DNA of 64,000 nt from Mesostigma viride (taxonomy: Eukaryota; Streptophyta; Mesostigmatophyceae; Mesostigmatales; Mesostigmataceae): the NCBI GenBank assembly GCA_009746045.1, contig RPFO01000225.1:701001-765000 (forward strand). The letters are read 5' to 3'. Below, in pieces: positions 54,649 through 63,180 of this stretch (within the stretch, counting starts at the first letter, position 1; every line of letters begins with the position of its first letter). Made by a program: the position numbers and the translations under genes. The notes below the pieces were generated by a model. That model saw nothing but the letters and a program-made list of their open reading frames with translations. It was not told the origin of the DNA and did no database searches.

Positions 54649-55863
54649 TTACAGCTGAACGACGGCCTGGCGACCCGCGCCGATGTCCATGCGTGACTCG
54701 GACTCGGCGAAGATGTACAAGACGAGGTCCGTGCCGCCTGTCTTGGAGACGCGGAGAGTGACGACGCTGGCCGTGCCCCTCAAGTCGAGACCTGACTGCC
54801 ACCCCTCTCCAGCGGATGGCATGTTAAGGTGCGCGGCCATGGTGAAATGTCGCGTAGGCCAATTTGCCTCGGTAACGGTGGTGCCGGCAGGAGCTCCGAT
54901 GTTGCCCTGGTCACCAAAGCATGACAAAAGGTTTACCCATGCCTCTGTAGGACCCATAGCGTATGCAGGGGTTTGGTAGTTCCCATTAATGTCAAATTGG
55001 AACGAAGTGAGATCATCGTCTTGGTGGTAGAACATAATATTGTTGACTCCGTTAGCAACGTCATCGCCACTGTCGACCTGGACTGCCAGGAGCTTAGAGG
55101 CGCTCATGGCGGACAAGCTAGCCTTCATGGCGTACGTGTTGCCAGCACCCAGTGACTGCTTCGTCGACGTCCACGTGTTCCAGGTGTATGGGATAGTCCC
55201 GCCCTGGGCCAACCGACTAGACAATACCTGCCCAATGACATCCTCTTGGAATCTGTACACTTCAATGGACCAGTAAATATCCTTCAGGGTATACGATAGC
55301 CCAGCCCCCGCTGCACTAGGAATAAGAACGCCGGCAGCTGCCAGTGTCACCCGTACTTCTATCGGCGGCATGAGAGACATGTCCACAATCCTTGGATTGC
55401 CAGACAAGAAACCGATGAAGTGATCAATGCACCCTGGTTTAGCGTCGGCTTCCGCGATATTCGCCGTAGGGGCCGCTACAGCGTTGTCAGCCCAGCCAGC
55501 TGGCCTTTGAGTTTGGGTGTAGCTCGCCCCTCCGTGACTTGCGAGGAGGGTGTAGTACAACTGGTTGTAGTCGTTGATGTTGTCTACTTGCTGTCCTCCC
55601 ACCAAGACCTCCAGTCGCTTGATGAGGCTCGAGGTATGTGGGGGGAACGAGGCGAAACCGGCGGTTGTAGAGGTCCATCCCTTAAAATTCATTGTGAGCG
55701 TGTGCAAGTCGCAGAACCCGGACGTCGGCAAGCGCACGCTGATAGTCGACCCGTGACGCACGTCCGTGGCCGCAGAGGTCGTGGAGAGCTGAACCCTCTG
55801 GGTCGTGTGCTGCCCGAGGGACTTGATGACGTGTTGCATGCTGCGGGGGATAGCGCGATCCAT
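54649..55863 (-). CDS. MCP: PLV major capsid protein (double jelly-roll)
   Basis: The ATG at 55863 gives 404 residues. Typical PLV/virophage-lineage phrases are present: VRLPTSGFCDLHTLTMNFKG (first jelly-roll start), SLIKRLEVLVGGQQVDNIND and YNQLYYTLL. An internal part carries LPTSGF-like and IEVYRFQEDVIGQVL segments, and a second jelly-roll half ends near FTMAAHLNM...LRVSKTGGTDLVLYIFAE. It would form pseudo-hexameric capsomers of an icosahedral shell. The length is short but within reach of PLV capsid proteins. The frame is complete with no stop, so the module is either recent or maintained. It is preceded by a small amphipathic protein and the penton-like gene. Confidence 0.85.
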   Translation of the reverse strand: MDRAIPRSMQHVIKSLGQHTTQRVQLSTTSAATDVRHGSTISVRLPTSGFCDLHTLTMNFKGWTSTTAGFASFPPHTSSLIKRLEVLVGGQQVDNINDYNQLYYTLLASHGGASYTQTQRPAGWADNAVAAPTANIAEADAKPGCIDHFIGFLSGNPRIVDMSLMPPIEVRVTLAAAGVLIPSAAGAGLSYTLKDIYWSIEVYRFQEDVIGQVLSSRLAQGGTIPYTWNTWTSTKQSLGAGNTYAMKASLSAMSASKLLAVQVDSGDDVANGVNNIMFYHQDDDLTSFQFDINGNYQTPAYAMGPTEAWVNLLSCFGDQGNIGAPAGTTVTEANWPTRHFTMAAHLNMPSAGEGWQSGLDLRGTASVVTLRVSKTGGTDLVLYIFAESESRMDIGAGRQAVVQL

Positions 55864-55891
55864 CAATGTATACCCATGTGCTTAGATAATT

Positions 55892-56179
55892 TTACCGTAA
55901 GATCTCTCCTAGTAATGGGTTGTTTTGTCGGTGAGCCTCGACCCTCTTGTCAAAGCTCGAGAGTGCCTTCAACCCAGCGTCCGCGAACCCCGCGATGTTG
56001 CTGAGCACCGGCGTGTTCCTCACGATTTCTCCTGGCACCCCTCCAAAAACGGCGTCCGCGGTCTTCAACAAAGCCTGTGCCGTGCGCGCGCCATGGCCGA
56101 CCTTTCGAATAGCATCCCCCGCAGCATGGCCGACTTTACGAACGACAGAGGCGACCTTTCCGAAGACTCGATCAAACAT
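55892..56179 (-). CDS. Small amphipathic PLV protein (adenovirus pVI-like position)
   Basis: This 95-residue protein starts at the ATG at 56179, directly after the penton-like gene (2 bases) and 28 bases before the capsid start. It contains two near-repeats, VVRKVGHAAGDAIRKVGHGA, that would form an amphipathic basic helix, then a hydrophobic segment FGGVPGEIVRNTPVLSNIAG. Adenovirus and adintovirus genomes carry the membrane-lytic pVI gene just upstream of hexon, and this protein has the same place and character. No sequence homology to pVI is claimed. Confidence 0.6.
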   Translation of the reverse strand: MFDRVFGKVASVVRKVGHAAGDAIRKVGHGARTAQALLKTADAVFGGVPGEIVRNTPVLSNIAGFADAGLKALSSFDKRVEAHRQNNPLLGEILR

Positions 56180-56180
56180 T

Positions 56181-57020
56181 TCAACTTTGATATGGTATAG
56201 GCTGAGAAAATTTGTCGTCTGGGTCCTTGAGCGCGACGTACTTCAAGACCCGCGATATCTTGCGGGCCTCTGAGCCGATCACTTTCTGCGGCGAGATGCG
56301 GAAGGCTAGCTGAGCAACCCAGTCGGTGTACACGTCTATCGGCTGGTCATCCTCGTCCAACAACCGCAACGAGATGGAAGTTGGCGACTCTCTCAAATGC
56401 TGCCACAGAGGCTGGTACGACATCCACACTATGGGCTCCAGGTACTGCGACATCACTGGCAGGACGGCAAGGAGCCCGCCATACTGGGCGCCCTGGGGGG
56501 AAGATACCACATTCCCGCGGACTAGGTCGGTGTACACGAACACGGAGCTCAACCGACCGTTTGTGGCAGGTCTGTTCGAAGTGAGAGACGTCGTGGATTG
56601 GTATGCTAGTGGGAGAAGGCCGAGTACCCTTCCTGCGTATTCAGAGACCTGGATGGAAAACGCATTGGGAGATGAAAAAGTGTACTTGCTCTTCGCGCGA
56701 TCGTATGTCACCGTCATCCCAGGGTCGTGCACTCGTAGTGCGTTCTCAATGTTGGCCCTGTTCTCCAAACACGTGTATGAGCCGTGGGGGAGAAATATCT
56801 CATGGGTGTCTGATGTTACTTGTGTGGTGAAAAGGAACTTGTTATTTCTCGAAGTGATGTGCGCTTGCTCGTATGGGACTGAGAGTAACTCGAGACCCAC
56901 GTCGTGGAAGTCGTCCAAAAGGCCCATGGGGATGTCCCACGTGGGAGCAGCCAAGTCACCCCTCGCCCTGTCAGCAGTTCTAAGGGTCAAAAGGATCGTC
57001 TCTTGAACATGGTCTTTCAT
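56181..57020 (-). CDS. mCP: PLV minor capsid (penton-like) protein
   Basis: This 279-residue protein starts at the ATG at 57020. Characteristic phrases of polinton/PLV penton-like proteins are SVFVYTDLVRGNVVSSPQGA, then LLAVLPV, YLEPIVWMSYQPLWQHLRES and ISLRLLDEDDQPIDVYTDWV. These mark the single jelly-roll domain that occupies five-fold vertices. The N-terminal half has a strand-rich domain (ITSRNNKFLFTTQVTSDTHE). It overlaps the end of the upstream 76-residue gene closely. The frame is complete. Confidence 0.8.
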   Translation of the reverse strand: MKDHVQETILLTLRTADRARGDLAAPTWDIPMGLLDDFHDVGLELLSVPYEQAHITSRNNKFLFTTQVTSDTHEIFLPHGSYTCLENRANIENALRVHDPGMTVTYDRAKSKYTFSSPNAFSIQVSEYAGRVLGLLPLAYQSTTSLTSNRPATNGRLSSVFVYTDLVRGNVVSSPQGAQYGGLLAVLPVMSQYLEPIVWMSYQPLWQHLRESPTSISLRLLDEDDQPIDVYTDWVAQLAFRISPQKVIGSEARKISRVLKYVALKDPDDKFSQPIPYQS

Positions 57021-57024
57021 ACGC

Positions 57025-57255
57025 TTAGCTCTCTACCATCAACTCCGATTTGATTTCGGGTCTATTCAGAACTACCACTTCGCCCTCTTTTGCGTCCTTG
57101 AAAGCGCGTTTGAGAGCGCGCTTTCCTTTCCCAGTCATAGGTTTCTTTCTACAATACAAAAACGCGGCCTCGATGAACTCTCGTGGCATGCTAGGGTACA
57201 GTACCATCCACTGAGAAATCTCGATCAGGTCAGACTCTGTGAAAATTGGATCCAT
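57025..57255 (-). CDS. Small PLV protein (76 residues)
   Basis: The ATG at 57255 begins MDPIFTESDLIEISQWMVLY. The middle is basic (KKPMTGKGKRALKRAFKDAK) and the end acidic. It lies 4 bases before the penton-like start region on the same strand. Function unknown; a scaffold or DNA-packaging aid is conceivable but unsupported. Confidence 0.5.
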   Translation of the reverse strand: MDPIFTESDLIEISQWMVLYPSMPREFIEAAFLYCRKKPMTGKGKRALKRAFKDAKEGEVVVLNRPEIKSELMVES

Positions 57256-57284
57256 TGCGTAATATTATCACACACAGATATTTT

Positions 57285-57791
57285 TTAGGCACGGATACCC
57301 GTAGCCATTCCCAAGGCAGCTAACCTGGCTGCTCTCATCCTCTCTCTTCCACCCGAGCCAACTACCACTGGCTCACCGCCCACCGTCCTGCCTTGGGGCC
57401 TTTTATGAATTCTGTTGATATGAGTCGTCCTTCCGCCTTGGCTTTTAAAGTCCCTCGTGCATCCAGGCTCGGTGCACGGAAACCGGGCAGGTCCGGTTCC
57501 GGTATCTGATGTCAAAGGTGGCGCTGGCTCTCTAGGCACCGCGGTCTCACCAAAGACAAACATGGGATCCGTTCCCATTTCCGCCGTCTCCTTCCTCCCA
57601 CTCGCACCACCTCGGTATATCTTCAACCTTCTACCGACCCTGAGACCTGTTGCTCTAGCGGGAGCTGCCGGTGGCGCCACTACAACCGGCTCATCGGATG
57701 TTGTAGCAGCTGCCGTCGTCGCTCCGCCAGCCGCGGTTGCTGGTGTGGCGACGCTTACGCCACCTCCTAATGAGTTGTCGATTGGCATCAT
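57285..57791 (-). CDS. PLV C2H2 zinc-finger protein, possibly the C-terminal part of a longer basic protein
   Basis: From the ATG at 57791 the frame codes 168 residues: an Ala/Thr/Pro-rich stretch, then a basic run (GLRVGRRLKIYRGGASGRKE), then a single C2H2 finger FPCTEPGCTRDFKSQGGRTT with HINRIHK completing it. The frame stays open upstream to about 57985 without an ATG. There it overlaps the 53-residue basic ORF at 57866-58027, one base out of frame. One missing base in GGGAAA near 57870-57877 would merge both into one protein of about 247 residues. Nucleic-acid binding is likely from composition. Confidence 0.6.
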   Translation of the reverse strand: MMPIDNSLGGGVSVATPATAAGGATTAAATTSDEPVVVAPPAAPARATGLRVGRRLKIYRGGASGRKETAEMGTDPMFVFGETAVPREPAPPLTSDTGTGPARFPCTEPGCTRDFKSQGGRTTHINRIHKRPQGRTVGGEPVVVGSGGRERMRAARLAALGMATGIRA

Positions 57792-57865
57792 CGGGACGCG
57801 AACCGGTTGCGCGACGTTGGACAGGGCCGCCAACAGAATCGCGTCTCTGAACCCGCGAGCTTCCG

Positions 57866-58027
57866 CTACTTTCCCTTGGCAGCGGGAGCTCTGTGTGGTC
57901 GCGAGTTGATTACGATCGTGTTCTTGACGGAATTGGAGGACCTAGAGGAGACTCTTGTGGACGTCGTAGTGGTAGGCGCGCGTTTTCGTCCTGAGCGTCG
58001 GCCGCGTTTCGTTTTCCTTGGTGGCAT
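57866..58027 (-). CDS. Very basic 53-residue PLV protein (core/protamine-like)
   Basis: The ATG at 58027 begins MPPRKTKRGRRSGRKRAP, then Thr/Ser-rich residues, and ends RPHRAPAAKGK. Sixteen of 53 residues are Arg or Lys. It lies between the 548-residue protein gene and the zinc-finger gene on the same strand. It resembles in character the DNA-condensing pVII/pX (mu) proteins of adenoviruses and related viruses. It may be a separate gene or the N-terminus of the zinc-finger protein (see that entry). Confidence 0.5.
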   Translation of the reverse strand: MPPRKTKRGRRSGRKRAPTTTTSTRVSSRSSNSVKNTIVINSRPHRAPAAKGK

Positions 58028-58048
58028 GTTTACTTATGCGAGAGATTT

Positions 58049-59695
58049 TTATGCGCTCGTCCACGTGATCGTCTTCGACACAGCCGTTGCGGCGGTCCCA
58101 GCTCGGGATTTGCAGAAGTTGTTGGATAGGGTGATAGGGGCAGAGTAGCCTGTTGGTGGGATCCGGTTTAAATGTAGCAGGATTTGGAACTTGCCATCAT
58201 CTTCTGTGTACCCGGGGACGACGGACCAATAAGGCGCGAATATCAGGAATGGGAGCCCGGTTCCCACTGCTTTTGCCTTCATTCGATAAGGGTTAGAGAG
58301 GTCGAGGATGGTTGGTAAGGCACCCGTGAAATTGACGCGAAGGTACACGTGCTCCAAGGACGTTGGCAAAGTGAGCTCGCTTTGGTTGGCTGGGTCGTGG
58401 AATGACAGCGTGGCCGTGGGGGTACCGTGCCATAGCTGAGGGATGAAGTAGTCGTACACAGGAGGCCGCAGACCGGGGATGGTGTGGGATATCCTCCGCG
58501 TCTCGTTGATGTCAGTGAACTGGGCGACGTCTAACCCATGAGTTGTGCCTATTAGCACCAATGCGTTGTCATAATACCCACACACGCTCGTATCGAGGAC
58601 AATAGCACCGGGTCCAGAAAGGGTGGGACTGAGCACAGTGGCAAATGTGACCGTTGCAAGGTGAGTGAGCCCACCAACGACTGGTACAAACGTGTTTGCG
58701 AGGGTGGACGTGATGGTTACCGTGTTTGTCCCTGGGGTGAAGACATTTGTACCCCCTGCCCACTCCGCTCCAAAGACACATGTAACCTGCCCGGCAACAT
58801 TGCTCACTTTTGTCGGGTCGAACCCCATGACAACGCTGAACTTCTTAATGGCTTGACGGGCTGGAAGTACTCCATAGAGTTGGACAGGGTACGTCACGAG
58901 TTGCGCCTCATAAGACGTTGTTGGGCACTTGACCACTGTGTGAATCATGCTTTCATCCGTCAATGTGAGCTCCTTGAACCATAGATTGGTAGCTCCAGGC
59001 ACTGGCTTTGTTACGGAATACTTGCCGAAGATGGAACAGTTCTGCCCCGCGGTGCCCCGGTGTCGTAGTTGGATCACATCTCCTCCCTTTGTACAGGTCC
59101 CGGAGGGGTTATTCGTGAAGATGGAATCTAGCTCAACAGCCGTGAGATCGTCTTCGATGTTCGCTATTTCAATGGCGTGGTATTCTCCTGACAGGTGCAT
59201 AACTGGCCGTAGGGGCATTGGCACGTATGGATCAATGATATCTGTTGGCGTGGATGTGAAAATCCCGGCGCTGTTTGAGATTTTTGTCATCTGACTCATC
59301 CTAGTTGGGAGTGTCTTGGCTATATACCTCTCGACTATTCCGTCAGACCGTCGTCGAAACGCAACCCAGTAACTCAACTGCTGCCTCCACGAGCTATTGA
59401 GTGTGTATCGCACTCTTGCCTTGAGGTTGTCATACAGGTCGAGAGCATAGTCGGAGTGGTGAAGGTTGACCCCAAGCATGGCCCAATGGGTCGTTTGAGC
59501 GTTTCTCCAATTTGAGTGTCCGTCCGTAACGGCCGGATGATACTTTCCAGATAAACTCATCGTGTTCTCAGCAAATGACACAAAAGCGTCATTGCTTCCA
59601 AGATACATGCGAAAACACATGCAGAACGGACCGTCTATTAACTCGTTTGCAAAAACGACACACTTTGATGGAGCCGGCGTGGCTGTTTTTATCAA
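58049..59695 (-). CDS. Large PLV virion-surface protein candidate (548 residues visible)
   Basis: A long intact frame rich in Thr, Ser, Val and aromatic residues, with few Lys. This is the pattern of beta-structured virion proteins. No catalytic motif was seen. The start is unclear: the frame is open upstream to about 59800 (KYYFEPNDPTSFYLIKTATP) but contains no ATG. An ATG at 59801 lies in another frame. The C-terminal 120 residues (LEHVYLRVNFTGALPTILDL) may form a jelly-roll-like domain. It neighbours the 514-residue gene on the same strand and could be a fibre or vertex protein. Confidence 0.6.
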   Translation of the reverse strand: MIKTATPAPSKCVVFANELIDGPFCMCFRMYLGSNDAFVSFAENTMSLSGKYHPAVTDGHSNWRNAQTTHWAMLGVNLHHSDYALDLYDNLKARVRYTLNSSWRQQLSYWVAFRRRSDGIVERYIAKTLPTRMSQMTKISNSAGIFTSTPTDIIDPYVPMPLRPVMHLSGEYHAIEIANIEDDLTAVELDSIFTNNPSGTCTKGGDVIQLRHRGTAGQNCSIFGKYSVTKPVPGATNLWFKELTLTDESMIHTVVKCPTTSYEAQLVTYPVQLYGVLPARQAIKKFSVVMGFDPTKVSNVAGQVTCVFGAEWAGGTNVFTPGTNTVTITSTLANTFVPVVGGLTHLATVTFATVLSPTLSGPGAIVLDTSVCGYYDNALVLIGTTHGLDVAQFTDINETRRISHTIPGLRPPVYDYFIPQLWHGTPTATLSFHDPANQSELTLPTSLEHVYLRVNFTGALPTILDLSNPYRMKAKAVGTGLPFLIFAPYWSVVPGYTEDDGKFQILLHLNRIPPTGYSAPITLSNNFCKSRAGTAATAVSKTITWTSA

Positions 59696-59781
59696 ATAAA
59701 AGCTCGTGGGGTCATTCGGTTCAAAGTAGTACTTCGATGACTCTGCCTGAGAAGTCGTGAAGATATTACGAGAAAGGACGT

Positions 59782-61326
59782 CTAAACTGCGAAGGTGTCA
59801 TGAGTCCCTTCTACTGTCGCGTTCTCCCCAGAGAGGTTGGGGTAGTCTCTTGGGCATGTGAAGCTGTAATAAATGTCCGTATTAGCGCTTTCGTGGTCGG
59901 TTGGTGTGTACGTGAAATAGTTAATCCCTGACAAGGTTGCCTTGACACCCCCCTCTATATGCAAGTTGAAACTGACTGGGTTTTCGAGGTTCATCCCCCA
60001 CCCAACGACAGGGTCCGCCAGTGCTGTAATTGCTATCCTCATTGGATTCGCGTATGATACAAACTTGCTCTTTGATCGTATCCCACTAGAGGTTGTAGAA
60101 AGTTTCGAGACACCTACCATGACCCCCGCCTTCCTAGTCGTAAACGAGGTAATGGTAGAGTCATCGAAGAGGTCTAGCTCGTAACTCAGCCATTTTCCCG
60201 TGTCGGTACTTGTCAAGTTGGTAACTAGAGCATCCTCACCACGCAGTCCTCCGTTCACAGATAGCGTGAACCCGCCAATCGTCGGAGAGGCCTCCGTGAG
60301 TCGAACGTTGTTGATGTACCATCGCAAAGGGAGTTTTCTCAGGTAGGCGCTAGGGACGCAATCTTTGATGCCTTGTACTATCGAAAGCCCTGGGATGCAT
60401 TCATACGTCTGAAAAGGGTAGGTGACTACTAGCCAAGTGACAGCGTTCAATTCATCGATCCTGCCAATTCTCCAGCTAGAGAGTTTTGCATAGGATCGGG
60501 TTATTGTGAAAGAACGCCCGGTTAGCGCGGCAGGGCGGTTGTGGTCTCTCATGGTGGAAAACGAGATTTGCTCGACTAGCAAAGGGCTACCCGAAAATCG
60601 CGTCCCGCCATATCCAAAATACAGGTCCTTGAAATACGGGTATCCGACATCTGGGTTAACCAAGTTGTTCCCCGCTGCATAAAATGAGGACTGGTAGTCT
60701 CTCGCGACAAAATCGCAAATTCCGCTTACTTCTCCGCTGTTGACGATATATGGCAACTCAACACGCACGTCTTGGTCATTGATGACGCTAAAGGCATTGT
60801 CATGAGAAGCCGTCGTTCCATCTTCATAATGCATGACAAATGGCGCGTTTGGATTTGTCAGAGTAGTATAGCCGATACCCAAGTTGTCGAACAGAAAGTC
60901 TAGCTGTGTGCGGGTCGGTATTCGATGGCCTGGGTCTTGGAGCGTATCAGCGTCAAAATGGAATGACATGACCCCATTGCTCGGTGTCTCGATGTCTATG
61001 AAGCTGCTTTTTACGTACATGTTTTCGAATATGGCTTGGTCTTTAAACCACGATTTCCCATCCACTACCAGCTTAAAAAATGACTCGATAGGGTCCGCGG
61101 CCGTCTCCTCGTCGTAATCATCGCCTAAACGCAAACTTGTTGGCTCACTTGGGTAACACACCCGCACGCCATCAACAATCGTATGCAAGTCAAATGGATG
61201 AACCTGGGATAATTGCAACGCTACAATGTCCTGTTCAACGCTTGCGATTCGCGCGTCTGTTTCTTGGTCGACCGTCAAGCCGGTTGCGAGGTTTATGGGC
61301 CGGTTGAGAGTCGAAATCACTACCAT
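59782..61326 (-). CDS. Large PLV virion-surface protein candidate (514 residues)
   Basis: The ATG at 61326 gives 514 residues with an intact frame. Residues about 15-45 (LTVDQETDARIASVEQDIVA) form a short heptad-like coiled coil that could trimerise the protein. The rest is strand-rich, with aromatic residues spread evenly (DLYFGYGGTRFSGSPLLVEQ). A phage-tail-fibre-like or vertex-spike role is plausible from layout. No family was recognised. Its start is 24 bases from the divergent coiled-coil gene at 61351. Confidence 0.6.
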   Translation of the reverse strand: MVVISTLNRPINLATGLTVDQETDARIASVEQDIVALQLSQVHPFDLHTIVDGVRVCYPSEPTSLRLGDDYDEETAADPIESFFKLVVDGKSWFKDQAIFENMYVKSSFIDIETPSNGVMSFHFDADTLQDPGHRIPTRTQLDFLFDNLGIGYTTLTNPNAPFVMHYEDGTTASHDNAFSVINDQDVRVELPYIVNSGEVSGICDFVARDYQSSFYAAGNNLVNPDVGYPYFKDLYFGYGGTRFSGSPLLVEQISFSTMRDHNRPAALTGRSFTITRSYAKLSSWRIGRIDELNAVTWLVVTYPFQTYECIPGLSIVQGIKDCVPSAYLRKLPLRWYINNVRLTEASPTIGGFTLSVNGGLRGEDALVTNLTSTDTGKWLSYELDLFDDSTITSFTTRKAGVMVGVSKLSTTSSGIRSKSKFVSYANPMRIAITALADPVVGWGMNLENPVSFNLHIEGGVKATLSGINYFTYTPTDHESANTDIYYSFTCPRDYPNLSGENATVEGTHDTFAV

Positions 61327-61350
61327 TTATTATCTGCCTAGAATATAAAC
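61327..61350. promoter_or_regulatory. Divergent promoter interval, 24 bp
   Basis: Only 24 AT-rich bases separate the start codons of the minus-strand virion module (61326) and the plus-strand module (61351). They include GAATATAAAC, a TATA-like element for the plus strand. On the minus strand TTCTAGGCAGATAATAA precedes the other start. Regulatory signals must overlap coding DNA or be shared by both transcripts. Confidence 0.5.
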
Positions 61351-61875
61351 ATGGCCTCTGAGGCTTCAGAGACCCCAACGAGCTACCAAGACGAAACCTT
61401 CGCCGAGACGCGGGAAGAGCAGGTTGACCTGGTCAAGACAATTCGAAAGGGACAACCGCTGAATGATGAACAGAAAAAAGCCCTTCGCGACAAAATGAGA
61501 GTTTACCAGCAACGCGCAAAAGCCGAGAGGGAGAAGAGACGAAACGAGGAAAAGGAGGCAGAGATAACGAAACGTAAGGTCCTTGCAAAGGAATTGGAGA
61601 TTCAGCGGCAAAGGCTAGTCGAACTGGAGCTGCAAGAAGCCCGTAACAAATCGCGCATTGAACGCCTTCTCGCTGAAGATTCTGTCGCCTCAACCCCCGC
61701 CGACACGCCAAAACCAAGACGGGGTCGAAAGCCCAAGGAGACAGAGCCGGACTCTCCGCCACCCCGATCAAGACCCGACAGCTCCCACCTCAACCACCGC
61801 CACCTGTCGCGATGACGCCATACGAGATGCGCATGGCCGCCATCCGCGCGTCTCTCCTTGCTAGTCTGGACGATT
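61351..61875 (+). CDS. PLV coiled-coil protein with AT-hook-like motif, one frame break
   Basis: The ATG at 61351 opens a frame of highly charged helix (residues 40-110: REKRRNEEKEAEITKRKVLA), then Pro-rich sequence with RRGRKPKE, an AT-hook-like DNA minor-groove motif. Near 61762-61766 (ACCCC run) a one-base loss appears to switch the frame. Downstream in the shifted frame PPPPVAMTPYEMRMAAIRAS leads to a TAA ending at 61875, just before the ATPase start. Role unknown; a DNA-binding scaffold is possible. Confidence 0.55.
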
Positions 61876-61878
61876 AAA

Positions 61879-62771
61879 ATGTCTTCGAATGGTAATGGCT
61901 ATCATCGAAGAGCGACGAATTCATTCACTCGAGAACAAAGACATCAAGCAACGATACGCCCCACAGCGTCCTGCTCCACCGAATATGCCGAGTCTTCATT
62001 TTATCGCAAACTTCTGCGGAGCTCGACGGTCTGGGAAAACTACATCGGCGTCAACATGGCGAAGGCTTACTTCGCTAACAACTCATTCGACAAGCTGTAC
62101 CTCATTTCAGGGAGTGCCCACACGGAGCCAAATACAAGGAGCTCCCGGAACCAGCCATGACGATGGAAGTCTACTCTAACCTGGCATTCGATGGGATGAT
62201 AGATCATATCAAGTCTGACCTCCACGAATACGAGAGGTACAAGGACGATCTCAAGGTATGGGAAACATTCAAACGCGAATACGTGGATGGGAATAAAAAC
62301 GCAGAACTCATGGACCTCTCCATGTACCTACGCCTTGATGCAATGAACTGGGATAAACCTGCGACAAGGTTCGAGCACGGTCCTCCTTCGTCGCTCATTC
62401 TGATAGACGACATGCAAGGCAGTGCCCTCTATCAGAGCTCTAGCAAAAACGCTGTTGCGGCTTTCGCGTTCAAACACAGACACTTCCTCACGAGCATGAT
62501 TTTCCTGACACAGGCGTACACAAGCGGTGGCGTACCACGAGCAGTGCGAGCGAATATATCGTTTCTTGCGCTGTTCAGAACGAAGGACCATCGAGCCGCG
62601 CGACAGATCGCGGAAGAGAGCGCGGGGGCTGTGGCGCCGGATGAGTTTCTCGCGCTATGGGACCACGCCGTCAAGGACGATCCTCACGACTTCTTTGCTG
62701 TCGACTTCGACCAGCGCGACCCGAAAAAAATGTTTCGTCGAAACTTCAATACATTTCTCTCGATAAAATAA
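61879..62771 (+). pseudogene. PLV genome-packaging ATPase (FtsK/HerA/A32-like), two frame breaks
   Basis: A Walker A motif, GARRSGKTTS (near 62019-62048), follows the strand HFIANFC. A Walker B motif, SLILIDDMQ (near 62392-62418), and a sensor-like IFLTQAYTSGG follow. The C-terminus reads DPKKMFRRNFNTFLSI, as in PLV and polinton packaging ATPases. The protein is split over three frames by breaks near 62045 and 62130, each equal to one missing base. It would pump DNA into the capsid formed by the minus-strand genes. Whether the breaks are real or consensus errors cannot be told here. Confidence 0.75.
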
Positions 62772-62793
62772 TTTTCTCTGAACATGATATACT

Positions 62794-63180
62794 ATGGATA
62801 TTCCGTCCACCAAACGATACGCAGGCGCCGAGAAGGAGTACGTGTTGGACACCCAAGCACTCCTCCGATATTGTTCGGGTTCTCGACTGGGGCAGAAAAC
62901 TCTAGAACGTGTCGTCAGGATCCTTCAAGAAGCAGGCCACCACGACACGATTCCGTCCACCTGTCACGACATGAGCCCGAAATCCGATTGGCCATCCTCG
63001 CCTTGGTGGGCGATCGCAGGCGTCCACGTGGGCGCTCACCCTCCAAAACGGAAAAACGACACGAACCGAAACGGCCTCGAGGGCGCCCAAGGATCCACCC
63101 CGTAGGGTATAAAAAGCCTCGAGCCAAAAAATTGTCTCATGTTCAGTCATCAGATGACGGTGACCGTAGAGGAGCGTCGC
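62794..63180 (+). CDS. PLV AT-hook DNA-binding protein, one frame break
   Basis: The ATG at 62794 begins MDIPSTKRYAGAEKEYVLDT and codes about 50 plausible residues (LLRYCSGSRLGQKTLERVVR). The plausible sequence then continues in another frame (near 62930-62990), which holds two AT-hook-like cores: RRPRGRSPSK and KRPRGRPRIHP. Such motifs bind the minor groove of AT-rich DNA. The break again equals one missing base. The end overlaps the next gene. Confidence 0.5.
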
